NCBI RefSeq assembly: GCF_026262505.1
Contig: NC_067207.1
Span: 33,448,082-33,512,081 of the forward strand
Length of the DNA: 64,000 bases
Direction: 5' to 3'
Origin: Trichomonas vaginalis G3
Taxonomy: Eukaryota > Parabasalia > Trichomonadida > Trichomonadidae
The notes below the pieces were generated by a model that did no database searches, was not told the origin of the DNA, and saw only the letters and a list, made by a program, of their open reading frames with translations. This document shows, piece after piece, positions 41,474-52,372 of the stretch; positions within the stretch are counted from its first letter, which is position 1; each line of letters opens with the position of its first letter. The position numbers and the translations under genes were made by a program.

Positions 41474-43122
41474 AAGTGAGAATGGGGAATAAAAGTGCTC
41501 GAGATCGGAGATTGCATCAATATAGGTTACAAAATCATGAAAGAAGGAGAGAATCAAATCTAAATTCGTTATTGTTTGTATTTTCAAATTTAGTATAAGG
41601 ATTAAATTACGCGAGTATTTCAAGAATGTTAGCATGGAATAGTATAACTCCTCCCTCAAAATCAACATATTATAGAAATTTACATAGAGTTGAAAATGCA
41701 ATCTGTAGAATGGCTGAAGAAAGTTGTAAACATTACTGGGATGCAATGGATCATAATACTATCATTGCTTTTGATGGAAGCTGGTCACAACGACGCAACG
41801 CTTTTCATTGTATTACAGATTTCATAGATACAAAAAATAGAAAAATTGTTTATTTTTCCATAAAAGAAAAAAATAATCATAAACTTTTTGGGAATTTTGC
41901 AGGAGCATCAAACGGAATGGAAGTTTCTGGTGTCAAAGATTTTGTCAAATATGCAAAATATGATAAAAGAATATCAGGTTTTTGCCATGATCGTGATGCA
42001 AAATCATCCAATGTATTCGCAAATTCTCAATGGAATATTCCAGAATATATCGATAAGAATCATATGACAAAGTCATTCGATAAAATTTTCAAAGAAGTTA
42101 ATTCAAAATATCAACGCAAACTTTTTGGTTTACGCGCAAGGCTTAGGAATTATTTGAATGTGTTATACTATTTGGATGAATCTGTTGATGAGAAAAAGAA
42201 ACATTGGATGAATTCACTCAATCATTATTGTGGAGATCATTCCGAATGTCTGCATAGTCGTGAAGATAATAAATCAAAAATCAAATCAAAAAAGAAGAAA
42301 ACTCGTGAATTTGTTTGGGATTAAAAAGATGACGAAGTTGCTATTGAGGCCCTTCGAGAATTATTGGAAAGCACTACACATCTTTTTGATAAAACCTATT
42401 TCTCGGTTTCTACACAATTATGTGAATGTTTCCATTCATTAAAGGCAAAATATGCTGATAAAAATTTTAATTGGCAATCGAGCTGGAAAGCACGAGTCTG
42501 CGCAGCAATTTTGGATATTAATGAAGGATATGGATGGAGGTTTTATCTCTATCAAAAATTAAATCTTCCACCTCTAGATGAAGATTGCAGAGCAATTCTT
42601 GAAAATCATGCAAAAACACTGGAATATGAAAAATTAAGATATGAAATATCAGAAATTCACAGCCAGAAAAATTTAGAAAGACAAAAAAAGAGAAGATCAA
42701 ATAAAATGAATAAGGATGGTTTTGATGATTATATAGGTGAAGAATATTCTAAACTCAAAAAGAAACTTCCACCTCCTAAAAAGAAACTTCCTCCCAAAAA
42801 GAAAAACAGCACTAAAAAAAGGACAAAAATTTCAATTCCTCGAATAGAATCAGAAAGTGAAGATTATTCCTCAACTTCTGATGATTTTGTTGTTGATGAT
42901 GAAGAAGAAGAGCAAGAAAAGAAAGTTCCAGGATGCGTTGATGATATTCATTCAGATAATTCAGATTATTCCGACGAATTATCATTTGTTTCCGATGCAA
43001 TGGATTCATATTTATCCTCAGGAGAATCCGAATCTGAAGAAAACGAATCCTCGGAAGGTACTTATTATTCCGATACTTCTGCATCACATTCTGATGGAGA
43101 TTATTATTCTTATTCCGATTAA
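41474..43122 (+). pseudogene. Mutator/Kolobok-like transposase, broken
   Basis: A start MGNKSARDRRLHQYRLQNHE at 41474 is followed by a frame change near 41590. The main core then runs from about 41598. It holds SISRMLAWNSITPPSKSTYY, the DDE-type opening TIIAFDGSWSQRRNAFHCIT, then DRDAKSS, a DKNHMTKSFD block and NHYCGDHSECLH, all in the order seen in Mutator-like DDE transposases of the DGTW type. One in-frame TAA (42322-42324) interrupts it; the same frame continues to 43122 with a core tail (YFSVSTQLCECFHSLKAKYA) and an unusual lysine-then-acid-rich end (KKKLPPKKK, then many E, D and S). Terminal repeats of the element were not found. Confidence 0.65.
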
Positions 43123-43431
43123 AAAAGTTATTTCTAAATGAATGTCAAAAAGTTTACAATTAACCTTAATTATGAAAAGTGTTATTATCATTCATCAATT
43201 CTGATAATTGATACTACAGATTAGATTTTCCAGCGTAAAATGAATAAAAAATGTTCATTTGAGCACCACATATAAATATCCCTTATAAAATTGGGTGTTA
43301 TGCGAAAAATAATATTAATTTGATTCTTTATCTTAATTTATAAAACTAAATCAATATAACATCTTACTACATGATAAATATCACTATTGCATCTAGTTGA
43401 TAGTCAAGATAAATTATTTTGGAAATCTGAT
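43123..43431. other. AT-rich intergenic region
   Basis: No gene seen between the transposase relic and the hAT-like element. It may include the right end of the transposase element, but no matching left end was identified. Confidence 0.4.
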
Positions 43432-44060
43432 TAAGGATGTTAAACTTTAAAAAATTTTAGCCCTGGGATCCCAAAATTGACAGTTTTTAGCCCAAGCATT
43501 TTTTTTGAGCTATTTCTATGAGTTATATGATATAATACACTTAATATAAATAATTCTTACTTTTAGTCACGAAAAAGCATTTTGCGATTTTTGCAGACGA
43601 TTATTTGGGATTATCCCATCCCGGGTCCAATTCAAAATTTGAAAGGAATTGAGAATGGGGTTGGGATTAATCCCAATCCCTAATAATCGTCGGATTAGAT
43701 ATTGATAATTATTTTAAATATATTTCAATAGTAGTGAATTTTCACTACTACAAATAACTAGTTCAAAGCAATTTTTGAAAAAAATTAAAATAAAAAAAAT
43801 AATATTTTTGAGATCTGAGATATGAATAATAGTTCCTATGTCTTGGAAAATATATCTGTGGATTTGTTTGATCAGAAAACATATTCAAGCAGATTGAATT
43901 GAATAACATATGATAATAGAACAGCGTCAATGAAGCAATTAATATAGAAATGCTTTTTTGTTATGTGTGATGAAGATATCAGTTAATGAATTATGAATAT
44001 CAAAATAAATAAAATCAATTACTATGAAATTTTTATTAAATCTATCAAAATTTATATCCA

Positions 44061-46517
44061 CAGTATGAGTTGGTATCAATGGTGGTAAGAATAGGCTCTG
44101 TTAATGAAAGCATCTAAACTTCCAGCCAAAGACCAAAAAGTGTCATTGTTGCATGGGATAGGACTTCCAACTGGAGTCGCATCAGGCTATACACTTGCTG
44201 GAACGGTAAGCAGCCTTTGATCTAATCAATCATAATGCTGCTTCATCCATGCCAGCAAGTGTTTTCGAAAACATATGATGCATCATATGTGTATTCAGTC
44301 TTTTGTGAGAACTCTGCAAACCAAAAGTGCAATGTTCACATAGTCTAGCTGTCAGGATATAGTAGCTAAGCTGTGTGGACATTGCGCTTCTAGAGATATA
44401 CTAGTAATCCGATGTTGGCCAAATGCACTACATTACTTTCCACAGGTTCCCAAAGAGCCCGGTACTTCGTAATTACATGAATAGGGCCAAGTTCTTCCGA
44501 GGCCTCTCATTCAATGAGAGACTTCGGAAGAACTTGGTCCTAAAGTATTCCTACTACTGTTCTCTGGTCTGTAAAGGACTAAATAAGCTACAATTTGTCG
44601 ATAAGAATAGAATTCCTCCGAAATCTCCCATTCAATGAGAGGCCTCGGAGGAATTCTACTCCAAGGTAATGTGCTTGTAGTTTTGCTAATTTTTGTCATC
44701 AAAATTGTAGTTTTTCTTATCAAATTTGCAAAATCAAGATTTTTTTGGAGATTTTCAGCAAAACAAAACACGGTAGATAGATGTTATTTTATGATATCTA
44801 TCTGATTATGACCTCTTTTTGATGTTTGGTAGAAATTCAAAAATTGTTCAAAATAAATGATGATGATGATATCCTCTTTATCTTGAGATATACTGCATAT
44901 TTTCGCGTGCTGAACGCAGAAAACGAATTTTTGGGATGCAGAGATTCTGAATCACGTGGAAAAATTAGGCTTTAATAAGAAAATAGGCGATTTACTTAGT
45001 AAAAAAGTATATAGAAGCATAAAAATGAGAAGCTATTTCTTCATACGAAAGTAAAAAATAACGTATAAACTGCGGGACAAAACCTAGGTGACTCTCAATT
45101 TTTGAGAGAGAGCATATGGTAAGTATGGATTCCAGCTAGAAACTCAGTTGTTTTATATTGCCAGATCACTTGTTAAGCAATGTAAACACCTATGGAAATA
45201 GGTTGTTGCTTTAAATGCTTGTTTTAATATCTAATAGAATCTTATTTTCCAAATTAGCTCAGAAAAACGAAAAACATACATGTGCATCCAACACACATGA
45301 TATTTTCTCATAATTGGCGAGCTTACATTAAGATTGCATTACTATTTCAACAGAATATGATGCAATATCTTCAGAAAGTTTGGATAAAAACGAAATTTCC
45401 ATGGAAACACGTGGAAGTATTATTTATATATTTGGTTGTTTTATTGTTTAAGCTGAATAAAAAAAATAATCGTCTGGGACAAAACCTAGGTGAGAAATTC
45501 TGACAATATTTGAATGAAACTCATAGAATTAATTCAATGTGTTTTATCAAAAAGTCTGATCCTCACCTAGGTTTTGTCACGCAGTTTATTTACAGTACGC
45601 ATACCTATACTGAGACTATGCGCTCTCTAATATTTTACTCGCTCTCTGGCCGGTAAATACCCAGAGAGTTACACCACAATTAACTCATGCTGAAGTTTTC
45701 CGGATTTCCTTCCTCAATTGAGAGAAATTCGGAGAACTTCAGCAAAAACGAATTACAAACAAATTCTCTCGCTCTCCATGAACCCAAGAATATACGTGCA
45801 TTACACTAGAGCAAAAGTTCTTCCGAAGTCTCTCATTCAATGAGAGGCCTCGGAAGAACTTTTGTTCTTTTCGAGTAAAATTACATTTTCCGTTCAATAG
45901 AAAGTCAGAAACTACAAGCACATTACCTTGGAGTAGAATTCCTCCGAGGCCTCTCATTGAATGGGAGATTTCGGAGGAATTCTATTCTTATCGACAAATT
46001 GTAGCTTATTTAGTCCTTTACAGACCAGAGAACAGTAGTAGGAATACTTTAGGACCAAGTTCTTCCGAAGTCTCTCATTGAATGAGAGGCCTCGGAAGAA
46101 CTTGGCCCTATTCATGTAATTACGAAGTATCTGACATTTTAGGAGCGAGAGAGCGGTAGTATAAGTGCTTGTGTGCAATAACGTATAACTAATATCGCTA
46201 GAAGCACAATAATTTTGCGGCCTAACTACTATATCCTAGTAACTAGGCTGCACAATTATTGTGCTTCTGGTTTGCAGAGCTCTTATGGGAGACCAAGCTG
46301 AGGTCTGATTCCAGAACCACTTGCTGGTATGAATGAAGCAGCACTATGATTGGTCAGAACAAAGGCTGCACATCATCCCAGTAAGGGGATGGATGAGCGT
46401 GACTCCAGCTATGATCTTCCATATAGAAATGACACTTTTGCGCTTTTTGGCGGGAAAGTTTTGAGTGGGTACTTTGCGCTAGCCCATTCTTACTACCATC
46501 ACAACCCATTCATACTG
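44061..46517. mobile_element. 2.5-kb foldback element made of nested palindromes
   Basis: The ends CAGTATGA... and, reversed, CAGTATGA... continue as about 40 bp of imperfect inverted repeat (GGTGGTAAGAATAGGCT against GGTAGTAAGAATGGGCT). A possible 5-bp duplication TTATA lies just outside. Outer arms (44122-44230 against 46260-46440) are diverged; inner arms (44463-44682 against 45910-46129) are identical by eye. Each arm itself contains hairpins. No gene; open frames inside the two arms are mirror images of one another and are not coding. Confidence 0.75.
44463..46129. repeat. 220-bp identical inverted arms, each with two hairpins
   Basis: 44463-44682 is the reverse complement of 45910-46129. 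In the left arm, hairpin A (44483-44541) has AGGGCCAAGTTCTTCCGAGG pairing with its complement, and hairpin B (44604-44662) has AGAATTCCTCCGA pairing likewise. Two further relatives sit in the middle at about 45689-45743 and 45810-45868. All share the loop-side pattern CTCTCATTCAATGAGAG and CCTCGGA. GACAAAACCTAGGTGA occurs at about 45078, 45479 and, reversed, 45563, marking another small inverted unit in the centre. Confidence 0.85.
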
Positions 46518-46959
46518 CAGTTATAGGGCTTAACCTTTTTTTGGCATAATTTCAATTTTCTAATTTTTTTCAAATTTTCAATTTATGAATATAAGGGATA
46601 CTATATCTAAAATTACACAATTTGCTTATAATATTATACTTTTATAGATAAATATTTTTAATCTCTTTTTGCCTTCGCCCATTTTTTTATTTTTTTCTTG
46701 AAACTCATTGAAAAATTTCAATATGGGATGGATGGTATCCCAAACTTCAAGTAGCCCAAGTGGATTGGGGATTTCCTTACATCCTTAAATCTGATTAATT
46801 TAAATTTCGAATAGAGTCACTGTATTAACATTCTGTTGTTATATTTTGAATCCTCATAAGATGGCGATTCTAACCATATGCAGCAATCATGCGGGACCGG
46901 AGTCTTAATGGCAAACAGCATTTAAATCAAAAATAATCGTATATCCGAGAATTACTATT

Positions 46960-47172
46960 ATGAATATAGCTTCAGCATGTTCCTATATTATAAAAGCTTG
47001 TAATTTCATTGATGGTTCAAATCAAAAATATTTTTTCTGGACTTCGGGAGGAAAAGTAAGTTTTGAAGACTGCGTTTTTGTAAATAATTTAAACAAAGAA
47101 ATTGTTGGGAGTGGACAATATGAGTTTATTCGGTGCTCCTCTAATGTTCAATCAACTTACACAAAGCTTTAA
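46960..47172 (+). pseudogene. Pmp-like C-terminal fragment
   Basis: A 70-residue frame starting MNIASACSYIIKACNFIDGS. GKVSFEDCVFVNNLNKEIVG aligns with KATFEDCVFINCSNKDFGG in the gene at 50731. Only the last repeats are present and the upstream DNA back to 46796 holds no matching frame, so this is a truncated relic. Confidence 0.6.
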
Positions 47173-47387
47173 ATGTATTCAAAATCAAAACAAAACAATG
47201 CATATTTAATAAATTCTCAATTAAACTAGAAAATGGTATTTTGTTAGATATAAAACTTGCATTTACAGTGATAATATTAATCTAACTGTAAAATTTCATC
47301 TTTGTTTTTGTAATATTAAAAGTTTTAGTAAAATCAAGGTAAAAATTGAAAGATTTTTTTTATTATGATAAGTTTATATAAAAAAGA

Positions 47388-48050
47388 CTAACTAAATCTT
47401 ACATTTCCATTTTTGGATATATGACCTATAATACTAACATCATCATCGTCATCATGATATGATACAAATTCTTCGTTAATGTCAAAGTTTGTCACATCAC
47501 CTAAAAATTCAATTTTATTTAATGCAATACAAGGAGGATCTTCAGGACATGGTTCGTTCTGGATAAGTCTAACATACTTAGCTGTGTATTCTTGATCAAA
47601 ATTATATGTTTGCTCTTTGCATCTTCTCATTTCAATATCTTTATCAATTCGATGAATTTCTTTCCATGTTTTGTTGTCATCTGATATTTGCAAGGACCAG
47701 CTATACAAACAACACATTACACAGTAGCCAATTTCTTCACAACAGCATCCATTTTGATAGCAGCAGCCTGCACGAAGAAAATATCCTTTAATTTTGAATT
47801 TTTTGTTAATTAAAGAAAATGTGATATATGGATGCTCATCATTGCTACGATAACAGTTAGAACACCAATCATAGTTTTTATCCCAAGGATAAATTGCATA
47901 TTCTGGTTTTGTTAATTGTCTTGACCCGTTAATGTATTGACTCGATGAACCACTGACATCTAAAACAACTATCTTATCAGAATATACTCGCTTGAATATA
48001 CCATTAACCTCTGAACACTTAGAAAATAGCGAGAAAAGCAAAAAATTCAT
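47388..48050 (-). CDS. Secreted discoidin-like (F5/8 type C) protein
   Basis: 220 residues with a hydrophobic N-terminus MNFLLFSLFSKCSEVNG that may be a short signal peptide. The body has the discoidin layout: SQYINGSRQLTKPEY, PYITFSLINKKFKIKGYFLR, YSWSLQISDDNKTWKEIHR and KYVRLIQNEPC...ALNKIEFLG, so one beta-barrel that often binds glycans or lipids. It has an unusual cysteine cluster (CCYQNGCCCEEIGYCVMCC, near residues 103-121) in place of a normal loop, suggesting disulphides or metal binding. Start ATG 48050 is preceded by AAAAGTGACACAAA. F5/8C proteins are frequent in Tritrichomonas-type genomes (from memory). Confidence 0.75.
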   Translation of the reverse strand: MNFLLFSLFSKCSEVNGIFKRVYSDKIVVLDVSGSSSQYINGSRQLTKPEYAIYPWDKNYDWCSNCYRSNDEHPYITFSLINKKFKIKGYFLRAGCCYQNGCCCEEIGYCVMCCLYSWSLQISDDNKTWKEIHRIDKDIEMRRCKEQTYNFDQEYTAKYVRLIQNEPCPEDPPCIALNKIEFLGDVTNFDINEEFVSYHDDDDDVSIIGHISKNGNVRFS

Positions 48051-48421
48051 TTTGTGTCACTTTTTTTGTTTCGTTGAAGGAATAAAATTTAAAAACAATT
48101 GAATTTTTATTATTTTCAACATTCATGGATTTGCAAACAATTAACGAAAATGCTCACAATTTGGAATGCACATTTCAATCATGGGAAAAAATCAAACTTT
48201 CATGATAATTAATGGCATTATTAACTTTTCATTTTAATTAAACAATATACTTTGATAGTAACAATATTATGTGTGTAAATTTCATATAAGAAACTTTTAT
48301 ACTATATCACTCTAAAGTTATCACAATGCAAACTTAGTAGATATAACCAAATAGCGCGGAAATAAAATTTAAACAATTATTTTTATTCATATTGAATCTC
48401 TATTAAATTAAAATATCTCTG
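48051..48421. other. AT-rich intergenic region
   Basis: No gene, repeat or element recognised. Confidence 0.5.
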
Positions 48422-49030
48422 TTATTTCTGAGAAGATTTTTCATCATCAGATTTTTTCTTCTTCTTTGGTTTTGATTTACCAAGCCTTGAGGCATATTTT
48501 CTCGATTCTTCCGTTTCATGATAAAATCTCCATGGTTTACTTAGCCATGGTTCAGGAGCATAATCAATACCTACTCGAGGTGTTGAAATATAGTCCCAAT
48601 TATTGCCGTCATCTTCTATCCAGATAATATCTGATGTTGTTAAATCAATTCCATGCATTGATTTTGAAACTTCTAATCTTGCCCCTGTTCTTCCTGGTCC
48701 CGGAGCAGTTTCAATGCCTCTAATTAAACAACCCTCTGGTTTGCTTCCTTGTCCAGCTGTAACATTAACCATCCAATAAATTCCATAACAAATATACAAA
48801 TACAATAAACCTTTTTCTATATTTAATTGGCTTTTCTTCTTTTCGTTGTAGCTATTATAGTGATTTGCAGCATCATCTGGAGCTGCATATGCTTCCGTTT
48901 CATTAATTCGAAATTTTTTGATTGTGCCATCTTCGAATTTTCGACAAATAAGCTTTCCAATAAGCTTTTTAGCTACTTCAACAACATCATCTTTAAAAAA
49001 ATTTTGTTGAAGCCTTTTGGATAATGTCAT
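48422..49030 (-). CDS. 3-methyladenine DNA glycosylase (AAG/MPG family)
   Basis: 202 residues, complete, starting MTLSKRLQQNFFKDDVVEVA. It shows the AAG/MPG pattern: LIGKLICRKF, INETEAYAAPDDAANHYNSY (conserved E-x-E/DDAA.H block), GLLYLYICYGIYWMVNV (the YVYGMYYxxNV motif with its intercalating tyrosine), and CLIRGIETAPGPGRTGARLEV (usual GPGKL region). It removes alkylated purines from DNA in the nucleus by base flipping as the first step of base excision repair. A basic tail (KSKPKKKKKSDDEKSSQK) may be a nuclear localisation or DNA-affinity element. Neighbours are unrelated. Confidence 0.9.
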   Translation of the reverse strand: MTLSKRLQQNFFKDDVVEVAKKLIGKLICRKFEDGTIKKFRINETEAYAAPDDAANHYNSYNEKKKSQLNIEKGLLYLYICYGIYWMVNVTAGQGSKPEGCLIRGIETAPGPGRTGARLEVSKSMHGIDLTTSDIIWIEDDGNNWDYISTPRVGIDYAPEPWLSKPWRFYHETEESRKYASRLGKSKPKKKKKSDDEKSSQK

Positions 49031-49548
49031 TCAAAATAATTAAGTTTGATTTGAACCATTAAAAATAAATTCAGAATAACTCATTGAATTTTTTGAAATA
49101 AAAATGTCCTATTTAGCTATTCTATTTTAAAATGATTATATGGAGCATGACAATCGATCTTCTTCAAATACAAATCAAATACTATTAATAATTAGATCTC
49201 AATTAGTCATTTCGAAAGGACTTAAACATATGAGGATAAATTTCTTTTTTAAAATGAATTTGTTCATAACTCTATTAATTAAACTGCTATTTCTAATAAG
49301 AAGATATTCTTTAAGCGCAAATTACATCAAAATTTCAAAATATCATATATGACTATTTGCAAAATAACTTCCCAATGTAATATTCATATTCTTATTCTAT
49401 AATGAAGTTTGGAATTCAGTTATTAACCTAATGATAAATAAAATTTAAAAATAGATATTTCTTTTTTATTTATAAATCTACAAATCCCAAACAATGCATT
49501 CATTTATGAATGCTATATTTTAAGTATATGTAGAAAAGTTCATTTTAA
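49031..49548. other. AT-rich intergenic region
   Basis: No convincing gene. Short AT-biased open frames are present (for example 49140-49352) but lack any recognisable pattern. Confidence 0.5.
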
Positions 49549-50416
49549 CTTCCTGGATTAATTAAATCTTTAGTATTCACATATAAACCATATGTTCAAA
49601 GCGTAACTTTATCCCCTCATAAATATGTTTTTAGGGTTTGGGGATCTCAAGGAGGCTTTTTGCACAATATATCTGCAGGAAGAGGTGCTTATTCAGAAGG
49701 GAGTATAATTCTTGATAAAACTACAAAATTTGATATTTATGTAGGAACAAGAGGGCATTGTAGTAATGTAAAGTCTGAAACAATCTTTTATCAAGGAGGA
49801 TTAAATGCAATAGGACCGAAATATAATTTTTCTTCATGCACCGGAGGAGGTGCAACTTTCATTTCATCATATAATAACAAAAATGATATATTTTTGATCT
49901 CAGGTTCAGGAGGTGGTTCAGCAATTTTTGAAAAAAAAAGAATATAATGGTGGTTATGGCGGGAGAATAGCTGGGAATGGTAATGGAACCGTTAGAAACA
50001 ACCATAAATTTTATGGACAAGGTGCTAGTTTTAGTAAACCAGGTACAGGAGGTAGTTATTTTGATGGGTGCTCTCAATGTACTGCTGATTCTGGAACTTT
50101 TTTGAAAGGTGGGAATGCTTGTGCTACTTGTTACGCTTCATCCGGAGGTGGCGGAAGTGGATTCTATGGCGGAGGTGGAGGTGCTGACAGTGGAGCTGGT
50201 GGAGGTGGAAGTAGTTATGCTAATAATAAAATGCAAAATGTAAAATTTATCGATGGGAATGAAAGAATGAAAGAACCTGATTTGACAGAAAGTATTGGTC
50301 ATTTCGGAGATGGAATCATAGTTATTGAACCAGTTATTTCTGGAACTTGTAGAAATAATAATATACTTCATCAACACCATTTCATTTTACTGTTGGCAAT
50401 CCAATTAGAGTCCTAA
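49549..50416 (+). pseudogene. Glycine-rich surface protein, frameshifted in a poly-A run
   Basis: Open from 49549 without an ATG: FTYKPYVQSVTLSPHKYVFR, VWGSQGG, then DIYVGTRG and GGGATFISS. At a run of nine A (about 49930-49939) the frame ends, and the module continues at once in another frame (EYNGGYGGRIAGNGNGTV ... SSGGGGSGFYGGGGGADSGA ... GHFGDGIIVIEP). One base more or less in the run would restore it, so a recent mutation, a sequencing error or slippage are all possible. The 3' end has a hydrophobic stretch (HHFILLLAIQ). Confidence 0.65.
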
Positions 50417-50730
50417 ATTTTTTTTAAGATGCACTTTATGACATTCTCTTACCAAATCAATATATCTTTATTAGAATAGCAAAAAGTATAACAATCATAC
50501 TATTCTAATGAAGAATCTCTATCAAAAATTTGAATAAGATACATTACGACCGTAAAGGAGTTTATGTGCTGATGCTGTTATAATATCACTTCTTCTAGCC
50601 ATTTTTTTAACCAACAGTAAATAATAGTGCCAAGTTAGAATAAAATTAACTCATTACACCATTGAATAGTTTCTTAAATATTTGTGTAGTAATTAAATAC
50701 ATTACAAAACAATTCAATAAATTAATATGA
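50417..50730. other. AT-rich intergenic region
   Basis: No gene, repeat or element recognised between the glycine-rich and Pmp-like frames. Confidence 0.5.
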
Positions 50731-51597
50731 AATAAGGTTAATAATTCAGCTTTCCTAACTTTTAATAATGCTGAAATTTTTTGTAGTAAATTTGTATCAA
50801 TATCATCAACATCAAATGGTGGTGCAATATATATCAATAATATCAAAAATGTTCTTAAATTGCATTCAGATTTATTTTACAAGTGTTCATCATCTCTCGA
50901 AGGAGGTTCAATATATATCACGGATAATCCTGTTTCATTCAATAACAATATCTTTCTCGAATGTTTTATTCCTATCAAGAGAAACGACAACCACGGAAAC
51001 GCCGTTTTCTGTTATCATTCACAAACCAACATTTCTTATTCATCATACACATCATGTAGTCCAGATAAAGATAAGAAAGGCGATAGTTGCATATTTCTCA
51101 ACAACGAAACCTTTTTCTGTAATATGCTAAATGGCAGTTATAATAACGGATATAAAGGTGCTGGATTGGTATCAATATGGAATGGACATTCTGGAACATA
51201 TGTTCAAAATTGTCAAGTCTACAAATGCTATGATGGCTTTTTCCTTGAGTTCGGAATATGCTCGTACAAAGCTATTTTTTGTAATTTTATAGATGATTCA
51301 GAGCAGGAGACATTGTTTTACATAAGTACAGGATATAAGGCTACATTTGAGGATTGCGTATTCATAAATTGCTCAAATAAAGATTTTGGTGGAGATGGAA
51401 TATATGATTTCATTCGATGTGTATCAAATGAAAAATTGAAAATGACAAACCTTTCTCCATTTGTTACTTATAATAAGATTTCTTACAAGATTAAACAATG
51501 TCTAATAGATCGACAATCAAACTGTTTTGGAAATTATTTTCTTTTTAAGAATAGTATTTTATTCGTTTTGATAATAAACATTTTAGCCATTCATTAA
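50731..51597 (+). CDS. Pmp-like (parallel beta-helix) surface protein, no start codon seen
   Basis: About 288 residues open with no upstream ATG. Repeats of the form SNGGAIYINNIKNVLKLHSD, LFYKCSSSLEGGSIYITDN and GNAVFCYHSQTN are the GG.I/F..N...C turns of polymorphic-membrane-protein-like parallel beta-helices. The C-terminus NSILFVLIINILAIH is a clear membrane segment. The stop TAA is part of the TTAA at which the transposon at 51598 is inserted, so the coding end survived the insertion. The frame begins after TTAATAATTCAG, a possible splice acceptor. Confidence 0.6.
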   Translation, partial: NKVNNSAFLTFNNAEIFCSKFVSISSTSNGGAIYINNIKNVLKLHSDLFYKCSSSLEGGSIYITDNPVSFNNNIFLECFIPIKRNDNHGNAVFCYHSQTNISYSSYTSCSPDKDKKGDSCIFLNNETFFCNMLNGSYNNGYKGAGLVSIWNGHSGTYVQNCQVYKCYDGFFLEFGICSYKAIFCNFIDDSEQETLFYISTGYKATFEDCVFINCSNKDFGGDGIYDFIRCVSNEKLKMTNLSPFVTYNKISYKIKQCLIDRQSNCFGNYFLFKNSILFVLIINILAIH

Positions 51598-52372
51598 GGG
51601 TGCACACGAGAGGACCATGTAAACTTCAGAATTTAGAACCTTATTTTTAGGCATTATCTTGGCTACCTATTTAGGCTCGAAAAGCAAAAAATATCAAAAA
51701 ATACAACTTGAGTCCATTATGACCCTTTCATGGAGGTAGTTTTTATCCGCTAGTATTTTCCCTTTGAATCTCTTTACAATTCGAAATCAAATTCAAACCT
51801 CAGTAGAAGAAAGGAAGAATCGACTTACTACGGTTGTAATACGAATAAATACATATATTTAATTATTTTTATTTACATAATAATTGTTTGAAGCTCATAT
51901 TCCATCAAATTTTTAAATAAAAACATTAAAATGTTGAAAATGTTCATATATTTTAATAGGGTTTTGGCACTTTATTGAGGAATTACTACATACATAGTCG
52001 AACTGAACTTGATATTTTGAAATTTAAATTATTTATCAAAATTAAAATTTAACTTGAAATTTATAATTATTTAGTCATATTTTGCATAATTCTAAGTAGA
52101 TTTTGTAAAAAATCAAGAAAGAAAAATTTTAACGTGCTTTATTTTTTCTTTTTTATAATAATACATATTATTATATAATTAACATATTCATAATGTTTCA
52201 CCCGTTCAAAAATATAATCCTCCTCCTCTCAAATAAACGTACATACGGGTGGCCTCTTTTTTCAAAAAATTAAAATTTGAAATTTTGGCCTCAAATATTA
52301 GAAATTTTTTCAACCTTCAACGATATATGTTGTCTATATCAGACCTCCTTTCTTTTTGATACTTAACATTAG
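51598..52372 (-). mobile_element. Second copy of the TTAA element, truncated
   Basis: Starts GGGTGCACACGAGAGGACC directly after TTAA (51594-51597). In reverse it matches 15842-17564 at about 98 percent by eye but lacks the Mutator-like insertion, so it supplies the empty site. No matching second terminus with TTAA is present: it stops at ATGTTAAG, where a hAT-like end begins. Confidence 0.85.

Larger units (their letters stand above)
43432..46787. mobile_element. hAT-like element interrupted by a foldback element
   Basis: The ends TAAGGATGT and, reversed, TAAGGATGT are flanked by a perfect 8-bp duplication AATCTGAT (43424-43431 and 46788-46795). Without the inner foldback element (about 44061-46517) it is roughly 0.9 kb and non-autonomous. 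Subterminal AGCCCTGGGATCCC and GGGATGG...ATCCC boxes link it to the hAT-like elements at 35046 and 12611. TAAGG fits the hAT end pattern. Confidence 0.85.

Noticed and set aside
44423-46178. Open frames of 70-86 codons in both arms of the 44-46 kb foldback element, with identical translations
   Set aside because: The identity follows from the inverted repeat itself. The frames run through hairpin stems and show no protein pattern.
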